This document shows, one piece after another, positions 1 through 13,100 of a stretch of 64,000 nucleotides of DNA. The position numbers were made by a program, and so were the translations under genes. The DNA comes from Anarhynchus alexandrinus. Lineage: Eukaryota > Chordata > Aves > Charadriiformes > Charadriidae. The stretch is from the NCBI GenBank assembly GCA_008711295.1, contig VUYV01000181.1, forward strand, positions 1-64,000, given 5' to 3'. Numbering within the stretch: the first letter of the stretch is position 1; the number at the start of each line of letters is the position of its first letter. The notes beneath the pieces were generated by a model that saw only the letters and a program-made list of their open reading frames with translations, did no database searches and was not told the origin of the DNA.

Positions 1-987
1 AAATGTGCCAACCATTGTCATACAATAAATAAGTATTGGGGTTCAGAAACTTGTTCTTCTGACTCCTCATCCTGTGCAGTGACCTCTGATCCATGCACCA
101 GTTTATGATAAAGAATTATTTTTAATATGGTTGTTTGGGAGTGAACGTAAGCCAAGTTTTATATTTCTTGTGGCCAGCTGAATTGTAGGCAGGTGTTCAA
201 AATCTGGAGGTGGGTAATCTGAAGGAAAGAAGTTTGCCTTACACTGAACAGGTGTCAATAAAAAAAGCCCCAGATTGTGTCCCAGTCTCATTCTGGGGTT
301 ATACCACTTTTATCTCTGAACATATTCCCTTCAGTAGGTTCAGGGATGCTCATTAGCAAAAGACATTTATAAACCATTTCTTACTTGTAAAAGGCTTTGT
401 ATGCCTGAAAGTTGATCTGTTGTATCCAATATGTTACTTGGGCTAATAAAAAGGTTTCACTTTCTTCTGCAAACATTGCCTTCTTGATATACTACATGAG
501 TCTGTGACAGTCATATCTGTTCAAGAGCTTTGAACGTGATTGTCCACTCAGATTTTGTATCTGTGAAACTACTAGGAATGACTGTGGCTTATAAAGGGTG
601 TTTGAGATAGTAGCATTCGGAAAAAACCACTTGTTATTCTATTTCTGTGTTATGCTGGTTTCCCTTGCACTAAAATGTTTCTTCTCAAATCAGCCTATTG
701 GTTTGAGGTGCCCTCAGGTTTCTTCTTGCTACTGAGTTGTGAAACTTGATACCTCAACTTAATAACATGGCTGAAAACTACAGTCTTACAAGTTAAGATT
801 TCTTGAACACTAACTCACAAATACATAATCATGTTTTCATACATAGGGAGATTGCCTCATGAAGATATGGAAGCCCCAGCTTTCCACCTCTGCCGTTTAG
901 ATTTAGCTGGAGATTTCTATATCATCATTTGTTTTCATACTAGTATGGATGTTACCAGTTTTGCTTGTTCTTCCTTTGGTTATTTAG
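1..987 (+). other. Partial CDK5RAP2 intron, left edge
   Basis: No exon or repeat recognised. The stretch ends in a pyrimidine-rich acceptor (TTATTTAG) directly before the first exon seen. Inferred to be intron because that exon opens in phase 0 and has no start codon of its own. Confidence 0.7.
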
Positions 988-1116
988 GTTGCTGATCTTC
1001 TCTTGATGGTTAAGGATCTGCAGTCAATTAATCAAGAACTTAAGAAAAAACAGCTTGGACTTTGTACAACAGATTCTCAAGGAAAAGAAGCACTGAAAAT
1101 ATTAAGCCACAGTGAG
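988..1116 (+). CDS. CDK5RAP2: CDK5RAP2 exon 1 of window (residues 1-43)
   Basis: Phase 0 at both ends, 129 nt, donor GTAGGT. It begins VADLLLMVKDLQSINQELKK, a leucine-rich coiled-coil end that corresponds to the human VSDLIQLVKELY segment. The 4.7-kb intron after it (1117-5787) holds no recognisable gene or repeat. It has a short TA run near 4074-4087, and its ORFs of up to 74 codons look like chance. Confidence 0.88.
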
Positions 1117-4100
1117 GTAGGTTTCCTGTGTTAAAGTAGTGAATCTGACTCTCACATCTAATCTACCTTGTGGAATCACTTACATCAGTGCAGAATGAGT
1201 GTAAAACCCTCGGGGCTTAGGTTGCTAATTCCTTAGAATAACTTTTTAAATTAATGATGTAAACACCTTTAAGAAGTTAGCACAACAGAGAATCAGCTCA
1301 ATGCAAGTGTTCAGTGATGCGTCAAGTTGATTTTAAAGAAACAACTTACACATTAAAATATTAATTTGGTCTGTGATATATTTGTTTTGCAAATTGCAAG
1401 GGGAGGAAATAGTTAATTTTACAAAGAAAGCAATATCTTCTATAACATTTCAGCTATTACTGAATGTCTGCTTGTCTACTTTTCAAGAGTCATTCTTATG
1501 CTGTGTCTAATTCTGTAAGAGCTTAGTTCATATCTCCTCTGCATCTACAAAACAGCTAGGGTTCACTGTATCCAAACGAGAAAGAATAGTACTTTGGGTC
1601 ACTTAAACACATGGCTGTTTCTTCATGTAGAATGTAGAAGTATATGAAGAAGCAGCCAGCATTGTGGTAGATGGCTGAGAGCTGCAAGGAAGAAATCACT
1701 GCTGGATGTTTCATTCTTTTGCGCAAAGGCAACACTGCTTTTAGCTGTGGGGAAGAAGAGGTCTTGGCAAAATACTTCCACTGAGAAGCATTTTGGGTGC
1801 TGGATCCCGATGTGTCTTACTGTGTGTGAATGATGAAGGATGTTCAGGAGGCTCTGGTAGATTCTAGCGGACCTTCTCGATTGTCATAAAGTATTACTTG
1901 AAATGTGGCTGGTAGTACTTTTCTTCATATTCTGTTATGGGTTTTGCTTTCAGTTACATTGTTCTTTTGAACCACATATTGAATAGGAAGGTAAAAAAAT
2001 AAAAGGAGTAATGATGGTGCTAGTATTTTGTGTCCTGAGTTTGTGAATTAAACTCAAAAGAACAAAAAGTTAGGAATAGTTTGAATCAGTTGTGTGTAGG
2101 GATTGCCTAATTCTAGAGCTGGGACTGTGGTATTTATGATTTTTCTGCAGGACTCTGGAAAAAGGGTCATGTCTTTTACCGTATGTGCTGCAGATGCACT
2201 GGGGACAATCATCAAAAGTCATGAAATATTCTTGCTTTTCAGTTTTAAGGCATACTCATGTTACCTTTAATTGAAATACATTTTAAATTATAAAGCGACC
2301 TTTAGGGGTGCCATGGCTTTTATTAAAATAATGAATTCACATGTTACTGTATTAGGTTTGCATGAAAAGCTTGTGGGCAATCTGTTTCAGAGTGCATGCA
2401 CCTTAATAGATTAATATTTCTAGCAATTTGCCTCGTCATCCTGCAGAGGGTGCTGCACCCCCACTGATGCTGTAGTTAATACCAAAGGAATTCGTGTCCT
2501 GTGCTAAGATTATCATGAAAAGATACTATGCGCTCCTGCATTTGTCTTGGCATGAAAAGAACATATAGGGCTTAGCATATACTTAAGAAGTTGTCTACGT
2601 GAAATTAGTCATAGAATGGCAAAGAGTGAAGCTTGTAAAATGTAAATAAACCTCAAAATTCTGGTAAAGGAAATAGGAAAATAAAATGTGGCATTTTAAC
2701 CTGCGCCAGAATGATAACAGCACTATGGAGCTCAAAAGTGAAAGGATCTGTAATTAAAAGTTTTTAGTTTAAAAGGTGGCATTTTATCAGTCTTGACAAG
2801 AAATGGCACCCTGGATTTTGGGTTACGGATTGTGACAACCGTGTGTCTTGCATATTAATAACCATTGTCAAAACCCCTAAGTTCTTTTTTTTTTGTGTGT
2901 ATTTTGGGCTAGAATTTGTCGGCAGGTAGTGCTGAGATGACACTAACATATGTGCTAGAAGAGGAGTTTGGACAGTCACAGGAAGATGTATCCTTCTCAG
3001 GTTCTTAAAATGAACCCATCTTTCTTTCCTTCACAAAGCCGGAGCACAAATGAGATGAATCTGGATGTTGGTGCCTCTGCAGGGCATCTCCCAAAGGTCT
3101 GACAGCCCCTAGTACTCTGTTTCTTGGCTTCAGGTTCGGAAGGGAGGGAGAAGGAGGAGAGAAAAAGGTTGTTTTTGTACTGTCCTCTGAACATCTGCTT
3201 TCTCTGAGAGAAGCAGCCTCGGTGATTTCAGCCTTCAGGGCTCCAGGGATCTTTGCAAACCAAGCATATCAGTGGTTCATTTAGGAAAACATTCTCAAGG
3301 TTTTCAGTCTCTAAGGAAATAATTTAAACAGGCAGCTTATTCTTGGTAGACTTCTCTTCTGGCCTTAAGACACTTATTCTCTTTTAATATTTCGTTGAAC
3401 GTTAGGTTGTATTCCTTGGAGAACAGAAAGTTTCTTTTCAGCCTCTCAGACACAGGACCATAGGACCAGGCTCAATCTGCAGTCATTTCTTGTAATAGTC
3501 TGCCGTCACCTGTTGGTTTTATGTAATAGTTCCATTCTAAGAATCATCACTTATTAAACCAAATACTGGCCTGGGAAAAGCATGTACTAAAAAATGTTGA
3601 GTCATAAAAGGGAGTTGCATTGGGTGGATAAGTTGTATGTGCAAATAAGTTTATTTTTAATACACAAATGCAGGGTTTGTCCTGAATCTACACATGTGAG
3701 ATTAAATCTTAACAGTTTTTTTATAATAGCTAATATAATCGGACTTTTGGCATCTTGTGATTAAAACAAAAAGATCTTGTTATAATGCACACCCGTGCTA
3801 TATACCACAATCCTATCTGTGTCCTCCTGCAGTTTTCAGATTGCCTTTACTTTGCGTTGTCCTAGCAAACCAAGTCTGAGTGAAAATACCAAAATAATTC
3901 AAACATGACTTGGAAGTTAGTTTTCAATATAGATTTCTAATAGTAAAAGGCAAATATATTAATATGCTGCACCACCGGTTCTGCCTTTTAAAATTCATAC
4001 TTAAAACCATTAGGGTTGCTTATACTGCTAAGGATTGGAAGATAAAAAGGCTTTTCTCATTTATTTCACACACATATATATATATATGGGCATACATTCT

Positions 4101-7100
4101 GTGCATACTTAATTAAAAAAAAATCAAAGCCCACACATACATTCAATTCCCAGTGTTCTTAGAAAGCAAAAAATAACGCTCCCTGCAGAACCCTGTTTGT
4201 CTGCAACTGGATTGACAAGCTGTGAGCCAAGACTTTCCAGCATGTGGTACTGGGGGAGCAGGTTTCTCTTTTCATGTCAGAAGTTTCAGCACCGCGCTGT
4301 ATATCCATCGAAGCTATAAATATCGCTTCCACGACCCCTAGACACCAGTTTCTTTCCTTCGGTCTGTCATCTGAGTCTCTGTACCTGTAATCTCAATTTT
4401 CTGTAACTATGCTCAAGATTCTGCTTTTCTTGTCTTAAGGTAATTTTTCTTTAGCCCAAGTCACACCAAAATATGACTGTTACACGCAGCGGTGATATAT
4501 TATTGCCATGAGTGCTTTAAGACTAAAATTTTATTCCACTGTGTTGCATCCTACCTATGCTTTAGGCATATTAGGCATAGCATCGTTGATATTTACCATC
4601 AGTCTCGCACATTTCTACTATTTAATGAGAATCGAGCAGCAAAGATCTTAAATATCTATCTTTCTCTATTAGACTGGGAAATGTTGCTATAAAACAAGAT
4701 GATAAAAATATCCAATCTGGTCTTACCACAGGGGGAGCGGTGGAACGCGGTAACTGCAGATCACTCATGGTGGATCCCAAAGTGGGATGAAAGACTGTCC
4801 TTTTACTCGGGTTGTTTTGTGGCAGGCTGTGCCAGAACGCGGCTACTGAATATAATAATTCTTTGTAAATACGAGTTTTTCTTATGATGAGTATTAAACC
4901 GACACAGGCGAGGCTAAATTCTGTCCTCTGTTGCCAGAGGAAACTGAGTAGTGGAGGTGAGTTGTAAGTGAGATGAAAATACTGTCTGTGAGCTGTGTGT
5001 AAAGGAAGGTCGTTCAGTAGTGATCTTCAGTGCTGGGAGAGGAGTGACGTGTGGGTCTCATCCCTTGCTTGCAGACCTGTTGCTGGGGTGTAACATCCAG
5101 CAAACCAAAGGGATTGTGCTCTTGCTGTCAGTTAAGCTGATGTCAGGAACTTGGGGTCTGCTACTCAGAAAGCTGAGTCTTCCTCCTCCTCTTTGCTCAG
5201 CAAATATTAGCGATGGGAGATGGATTGGGTTCTGTGGCAAATAGGGAGGAAAAAGATGATTTGGCACCGTTTGCTACAAATCGGCAAATTTAGGCAAGAC
5301 AAAGCAGATTGTAACCTTCAGTGTTACAGTAAATCTTTTTAGTGTATAGCAAGCTGCTTGCGCTTTGTTTTTAAAGCATCTATTTCTTGGCTGCTGGAGA
5401 AGAGCCTAAATTGTGTAGCAAATGGAAATAAATTCTGGAAATTGGAAAATAAAATAGGCACAATGAGAACGTGACTGAAGATAGGGGTCCTTTGCCAGAA
5501 GAGGTTAAGTGATTTTTATAGTTTTTGTAAATTCTGAGGAGAAAGGGTTAAAAAAAATAAAGGAATGCATAAGATAAAGTTTCACTGTATTTAGTATGAG
5601 TCATTCCTGGGAATTATATTAATTTTCTTTGATCTTGTTGAAGAAATCTAATTTGGTGTTTGTTACTTTGTATTACAGGCTTTTTTTATTTTTCTTTTAA
5701 GACATGTCACTGACTTATTTATGCATGTTTCATATCACAGTATTTTTTTTGGTGCTACATTTTCACATCATTCCATACTTTGTGTAGTGTCTTGAAACAC
5801 CAGAGGAGCCTGTGATGCAGACTGAAGATGGTGACAATGACAGGAAGATGCAGAATAGTCAGTTTTCTGAGAGGGTCAGTCAGGTAGGACTCTGCTCTGG
5901 GTACATTATGTTACAGTACTCTTATCTCTGCGTGTCTTTAAAAATTCTTATTTTCTTAGAACACAAAGTCTCTTGCAAACAAAGCGTACTTTTCTTGGTA
6001 TCTGATTTTGCTTTCAACTAATTGTTTTCCTAAAGAGTTTCTGAAAGCTTTTTCCTAGATTTTTCTGCTGATAGGGTTTTGCAGCTTTCATTCCGGTCCT
6101 TTTCTCTTGTTCGAGTACTCATAATCTCCCTTAATGGGGGTGACAGAAAGTCATGTGTTTCTTTATGTACACACACACTGATCTTCAGCCTCCATTGCAG
6201 TCAGGCCTATAGTACAAATTATCATAGAATCACAGAATGGTTTAGGTTGGAAGGGACCTTAAAATATCATCGAGGTCCAACCCCCCCTGCCCTGGGCAGG
6301 GACACCTCCCACCAGCCCAGGTTGCTCCAAGCCCCGTCCAACCTGGCCTTGAACACCTCCAGGGATGGGGCAGCCACAGCTTCTCTGGGCAACCTGCGCC
6401 AGGGGCTCACCACCCTCACAGGGAAACATTTCTNCAACCTGCGCCAGGGGCTCACCACCCTCACAGGGAAACATTTCTTCCTAATGTTCAATCTAAACCC
6501 TGCCCTCTTCCAGTTTGAAGCCATTCCCCCTCATCCTATCCCTAAATGCACTTGTAAAAAGTCCCTCCCCAGCTCTCCTGTAGGCCCTTTAGGGACTGGA
6601 AGGCTGCTATAAGGTCTCCCCGAAGCCTTCTCTTCTCCAGGCTGAACAACCCCAACTCTCAGCCTGCCTTTATAGGAGAGGTGCTCCAGCCCTCTGGTCA
6701 TCTTCATGGCCTTCTCTGGACCCACTCCAGCAGGTCCATGTCCTTATGCTGAGGACTCCAAAGCTGGATGCAGTACTCCACTTCTGGTTTAAACATTGTA
6801 ACATGCTAAAATATGGTACAAAATGGGCATTTTGGTTAGTAATGTTGAAGAATAATGATGTTCTGTTCTTTTTGAAATTTGTAATTTCTGTGTTTCTCTG
6901 TTTACTAGGTATGTCTTCAGGTATCTTTGGATTTTCCTTCTGAGGTGGATAAACAGGTAAGTGATATATTGTAAAGGTTCTCTTGACTCTTAAACTTCTT
7001 AGTCTCTTGCTGTTGATGTCTGCTGATGGAAATTGTATCCAAATCCAGTATAAATTCTAAAGTAATTGATACAGAAGAGTTTCTTTAATTTTAATTGGGG

Positions 7101-10100
7101 GTTGAATTACTGGAGAGAACCCATGTAGAAATTTCCTATGACACGTCTGCAGCGTTTCACAGGAGAAGTTGGCAGTTTTTAAATACTTCAAGTTGCATCC
7201 TGCCCTGGCCATCAGGGCTTGCATCTGGAGATCCCAGGACAGAATTTGGAACTAAGGACAGATCAGTCAAAGTTGAATGAATAAAAAACTAGCTGCAATT
7301 TGCAGTCAACTTTACAGAAGTTTCATACCTCTTCATAGATAAAGACCTTCAGGGAAATCTACTTACTACTTACTAAACAACTGATCACTATGAATTAATC
7401 ATATGAAATAGATGTTAATTAGTTTTTCTATTAATAAATAGTAAGTGAAATGTCTGTGGATGCTTCTTAATGTAGATAAAGGGCATCAGGAATTACAAAA
7501 CCCGATTACAAAAAGATTACAGCCCTGAATTTAATAGAACATTACGTATGTGTGTCATAATAAAATGTTTGCAATTTTTTAACAGATAACTCCACCGGGC
7601 TATTCGGAGAGTTTCTGCAAAGATAGGCATTATAGGAGTCCAAATAAGCCTCAGTTTGAACATGATACAACTGGCAAACACTTTGGCAGAATGGGAATGA
7701 GTGAACATGAAACAGAAGAGAACTTGCTCACATCTCTTTTAAGAGAAAATAGAACATCTGTACTGGAATCTACGTAAGTATGAGGGATATGCACTGCTTT
7801 TGACAGTATTTCTATTTGAGAAGAGAATAAGGTAATTTTGCTAAAGTGAATTTAGATAATGGCACTGTCTAATTTACCTGAGAGATTGGCAAGGCGCCTT
7901 CAGAGCCATTTTAGTCTATCATGCAATTAAGTAATTAGGAAACATACTATCAGTAGAAATCCTTATGAAAAACCCATTACAAGAAAAAAAAAAAACTCTC
8001 CAAAGTTACTGATATACGGAGCTTTACTGTAGGGACTGATTGTTTGCAGGATGGGGTCTGGCAGTTTTAAAGGGCTCAGATGATAATAGGTGGTACTTTT
8101 TTTTAAAAAAAAAAAAAGCCTCTGAGAGCACAGGCCAGTGAAAGGCGGTGTAGTAGAGGGGACGACGCTACTGCTGTAAAAATTATATGTGTAAGGAACT
8201 GAAGATGGAGGAATTAAAGTTACAATGACTGTTTTACAGCATTAATTTTGAGTGGACATTACACTTTTTGGCCTGTGCTGTTTCATCTCAACTACTTGGA
8301 TAGAGGTTTACTCTCTGTCAGCAGTTTAGGGAGTCTGGGCCCATGTGCTACGCCCAACCGATTAGTTAACTAATTGGTTATTCCAGTGTAACCATGTGTA
8401 GGACTGCTGAGAGGAACCATGTTGTAAGTACATAGGTCACTTTTCATGCCGGAGAAAATAGGGCTTATACAGATTTAGTTCCACAAGTAGTGTAACAAAT
8501 GTTTTTCAAGTGTGTGTTACACTGTGGTTTCATCAGTTCCCAGCTGAAATGGTCATTTCCATAAGAACTGGACAACACCGAGAAGGAAAAGGGTGTGTAG
8601 AAAAAACACCCCCTGATTAGTTTTGTTTCTCCAAATGTCATGCTTACACCGCTTAATCTCCTGGTTGAGAACTGAATTGCTGGAGATCATTCTCATTTTG
8701 CTTTCCTAGTTCTCTCCACACTGTAATGACTCTGTACAGTATTACGGGACTTCTTTCAGTGCCCGTCAGTGTTGTTCTTTCAGCTGTAGTGGTTTCTGGA
8801 GAGCAATGGGAATGACCTTCCATATACGTTGTGCTCAGCAGTGCTGGTAGCAGAATGTCCTGTGGAATTACAGAAGTCAAATCCTGTTTTCTGTGTTCAG
8901 CATGCACTGCACTCCACTTTATTGAAGTAATTCTATATTTTTACATTATTATTTAAAACTCTTCAACAGGCATAAATGGTCTTAGTTGTTGAGGCAGTAG
9001 TTAGTGGTAAATGAGGAGATACGACTCTCTTAGAAGATGAATAGATAACATTGTTTTATTTGTTAACTTTACTTAAAAGTCTGCTAATGAGTGATTCCAG
9101 CACCATCATCTTTACCACTCTAGTGTGTAATCTTTTCTATGTTCAAGTATAAATGACCAGATTGACTGCGGCTGAGCCTGTACTTTGCATAACTTAATTC
9201 TCACTAATGACATTAGATTCCAGAGAAAGACATAAAAAGCCTAGTTAGCTTCTACCATTTCAAATGCTAGCTCTACAAATGCAGTTGTTTTAAATGTTGG
9301 TTTATGTGTTTAGTGGTACAAACAGCTCTCTATTGGACACATGAAATCATCTGTAGAATTTGAGGGCTTGCTTATACTTTAAATGTCTCTTATTTGGCTT
9401 CAGTTTCTCTTAAAATGTTGCTTTCTAGACTGTTGTCCGTGGATCAGTAGTTATCTGTGGGGCAGTTTGGTGGTCTGTAGTGAGCTGTTTTTGCGGGCTT
9501 TTGGCTGTTTTCTCAGTTTCCATCTTCCATGTTACATTAGAAATACACGAAGGGATACATTTTCAGAAAAACTCAACGTCACAGGAGACTCCTGTGGTTT
9601 TGGCAGGATTTTATTTTTAAGGTAGTTCAATCAGAGGGTAAACTCTTTCGAAAATCCATTCTTATTTCTAATATTGCTATGTTATGTAAGCAATTGATTC
9701 AGTTACCAGAGATTTAGTATTTGTTCATGAATGGGGAAAGGGATAGTAGAGCATATATGGTCATACATAGAGAAAAGCATCGATGAGGTAATTTATGATA
9801 TAACTCAAGTTGTGAAAAGGTTTCAAAAACTCTGTTCGTTAGTGAGTAATTCATTAGTGAGTAAAATGGAATCTCCTGGGAATTTCAAATATGTCAAGAC
9901 ACTGCAAAAGGATTTCTTAGAAGGTATTCTTGTTTGCTTAAATAAAAATCAAAATTCATGCTTTTTCTTTCCTCCTTCATGAGTATAGCAGACAAGAACA
10001 AATGAAGACTGTGAATGAACTGTTAGATCATCTGAACACAACTGAGGAAGAAGACGTAGAGAAAAAGGATGAAAAGGATCTTAGGCAAATGATTATTCAA

Positions 10101-13100
10101 CTAAGAGCTGAACTCAAACATTTCAAACAGGTCAATAAATTCTTAAAGCAGCAAGTAGAATTGAAATCAACTTTTGATGGAAAAGAGAAGCTTTATCCGG
10201 ATGCAATGCCACAGATTAATAAGGATATTGAGTTGTTGAAAGTGGAATTGAAAGATGCAGCTACACAAACAATTACTTTAGAGAGTAATGTCATGAGATT
10301 CAAACATGAAGACAAAAAAGGAGCCTCAGAAGACAAAAAAAAATATTCAAGATTAAATGCAGAAAGAGAACATCAGCAAGAAAATGTGTATAAGAAGGGT
10401 GAACAGCATGAAAGACTTTTTTTTACAAGGAGAACAAATGAAGTAAGTTTATTTAAGATTCTCTTTTTGGTACTTGGGGAATAGATGTATAAAAGAGAAA
10501 AATATGTTTCATTTCTAATATTAAATCTTGCTTTTGTGTAATTTTTAAAATTAGAAAAAGAGTTGTAAGCCAAATATATTTTAGATAATTGTTCTTAACG
10601 TTCAGAGCTTTTCATCACATACTTCAGTGTGCTTTAGAACATTAATTAATTGAATTTCAATCCTCACTGGGAACAGATACTAGTAAATATTATAGCTTTG
10701 GAAAAAGAGGTAGTTTATAGCATAACGGCCTGATTCTGTACTACCTTCTGTCTCTGCATAGATGCTCATAAGGTGCAGAACCAGAGCGTTCTGAACTGAT
10801 AGCTTATTAAATCTAAATGGCAAATGCGTTCTGGAAGATTGAAGACTTGCCTGATGTCTGAGTGCATGCTGGTGAAGAGCTAATGGTGGATTTCAACAAA
10901 CTCAAATCTTAATTTTAGGCTTTTATTAACGTCACATCATTGTGTCTTGCCTTTAGAGAACTGTGACCAGTAGTACTCTAAAGCTGTGGGGGCAGGTCTT
11001 CGTGTTTGTTTGGAAGTTAAGTGCACAGAATCTGTTTTGTGAGTACAGGCGTAATTTGCCTGTGCCAGATAAGTTTTCAAGCCTTGTGTATGCAGGCAGT
11101 TGTGATCCCAAACAAAGAGGTGGGAAAGCAGTGTCTGCTAAAGAGTTCATGTGTATTGTTTCAGTAGCAGTTGTAGAAGAGAAGTTGAAATCTCTTTGAA
11201 GATCTTAGCTCTTGCAGAGCAGACAAAGGAGAGTATTGCTTTTGATTTTGTACACTGCTAATAGAGAATGTTGTAGCACCTTCTGCGAAGAATGGTTTCC
11301 ATGACTTTAGCGATCAAGAGATTTCTGTGAGCTAGCAATTGGGGGCAACTCAGTTTTGTTCTGGCTTGTTCTTGTTGGATTCATTTTTCTGAAGGAAGGG
11401 GCTTGTAAACCAAGAGAAGTTGATAAGACTTTGTTCTGTACAGGCATAAATATTTCAGTATAGTTTGGGATTTTAAGGAAAATATTTTGGCTTGCACAGT
11501 TGGTCCCTGGCGAACGCCCTAGACAATTCATGCCAGTCTTAACAATAAGTCATGATACCCCTGAAACATCAAAATTTAAGTAACTCACAAAATCTATGTC
11601 TTGTTTCCCCAAACAATTTACATGTAGTCAAAATCTGTTACAGTACCTTCAAGTACATTCTTAGTCTTTTAAGCTTTCCTTGTTGGCAGTAAATCTTCTA
11701 AAAGAAATGACGTTTGGGGAGGAAAGAGGATAATAATGGAAATGTTCTTGGGCTATTGTTAATGTTCGTAGTCTATTAGGCGTTTGGTCAGTGGTGTTCG
11801 GCAGGTTGGCTGCTGTGACGGCTGTTCCCACATCTTTGGGATGCCTTGGCCAGGCTGAGACAGAGGGGTGGGTGTGCCTTCTCCTCTGTGTTGGTGCCAT
11901 CCGGGGCAGCTGGCTCCAGGAACACAGGAGGATATGAGGGCGGGTGGAAGACAGGAGAATAAGGATGGGTAATAGAGGGGGAAGAGTTTTGAGGTCCTGG
12001 CTGCTCTGTTCCTGAAGATCTGCTTGTGATGGCTTGCCTAAAAACGCTAGTGATGTCTTTGAGTTGCTGGTCTGATCTCTCAGGAATGAAGGACAATCTC
12101 TCTGAAGGCAAGTAAAGGTCTGTCTGCCCTCCACAGGGAATACCTAATGTTCTCTGCGATTCTCTTTTTTGTTCAAGTTCTTGTTTTCACTGAGTTTCAG
12201 TATACTGTTTTGATGCATCATTTTCCAGATTCTTCTCTAGTTTAGTCAGTGGCAAGCTCAATGCAGTTCCTGAGTCAGCTGCTTTAAAAGCTTTCCTGAT
12301 TGGACTAATGCAGTGTATCGTTTGCTTCTGAATGGCTTTTATAAATAATTTCATGTAGCCAGCTGAACTAGACTTTGGATAATGTGGGTGACATGTACGT
12401 CTACACAACAGCCCTGAGACAGCTGGAAATTGTTCGATATTATTAGTGCAGTTTAGTAAAACTAGCAGGAAGTTCATCCCGCCTGGATTTATTTTTCAGC
12501 CTCCGAATGATCTCGTATTCACGTATGTACAAAAGGAACCGAGGATGTCATTAGGAAAATGGAACTTGCTTTTTATTATTTTAAATTGTGTAAGAACTAT
12601 AATTGCTAAGAAATGAATGTGGAAAGGTATTTCAGAATACATTGGGTGGTAAAAGAAATTACAGAACTTATGACACTGGTGGAGCAAATGAACAGCAAAA
12701 AAATAAACTAAATCCATGTGAACATGCCATTATTGACTTTTATTATTATTACACACAATTCCATAACTCTCATCAACATATAGCATGTTTTTATCTTTTT
12801 GGAGGTAGCACAATGTTACGCTTTGTGGTTTAAACAAGGACACGTTCATTTTATGCAGGGTCTTCAAAAGGTAAGAGGCTAAAATATAGTAACTTAAGAA
12901 ATTTAACTTCTCCCTCCAACTCCAGTGACAGAATGTCCATTACATTAGGACATGGGAATCCTGTGGAAGCAATTTATAGAGTGTATGGGTGAAGAAGCTA
13001 TTCTTGTTCATAAAAAATTTCTCTATGGCAGAATGAATTTCCTCTGTGGCTGATACAGAGCTATGTTGATTTGCTCAAAGGTATGAACGAGGGCTGGTAC

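Noticed and set aside
6079..6612. 177-codon + strand ORF containing an unknown residue
   Set aside because: It is the wrong-strand reading of an antisense CR1 fragment, and is lengthened by the 44-bp duplication around the N.
11788..12477. Minus-strand stretch of 230 codons with a single in-frame stop (TGA at 12187-12189), proline/serine-rich in its second half, possibly a processed pseudogene or antisense gene
   Set aside because: No recognisable family, no splice sites or poly(A) signature. A rough chance estimate gives about one such stretch per window of this size. A translated search would settle it.
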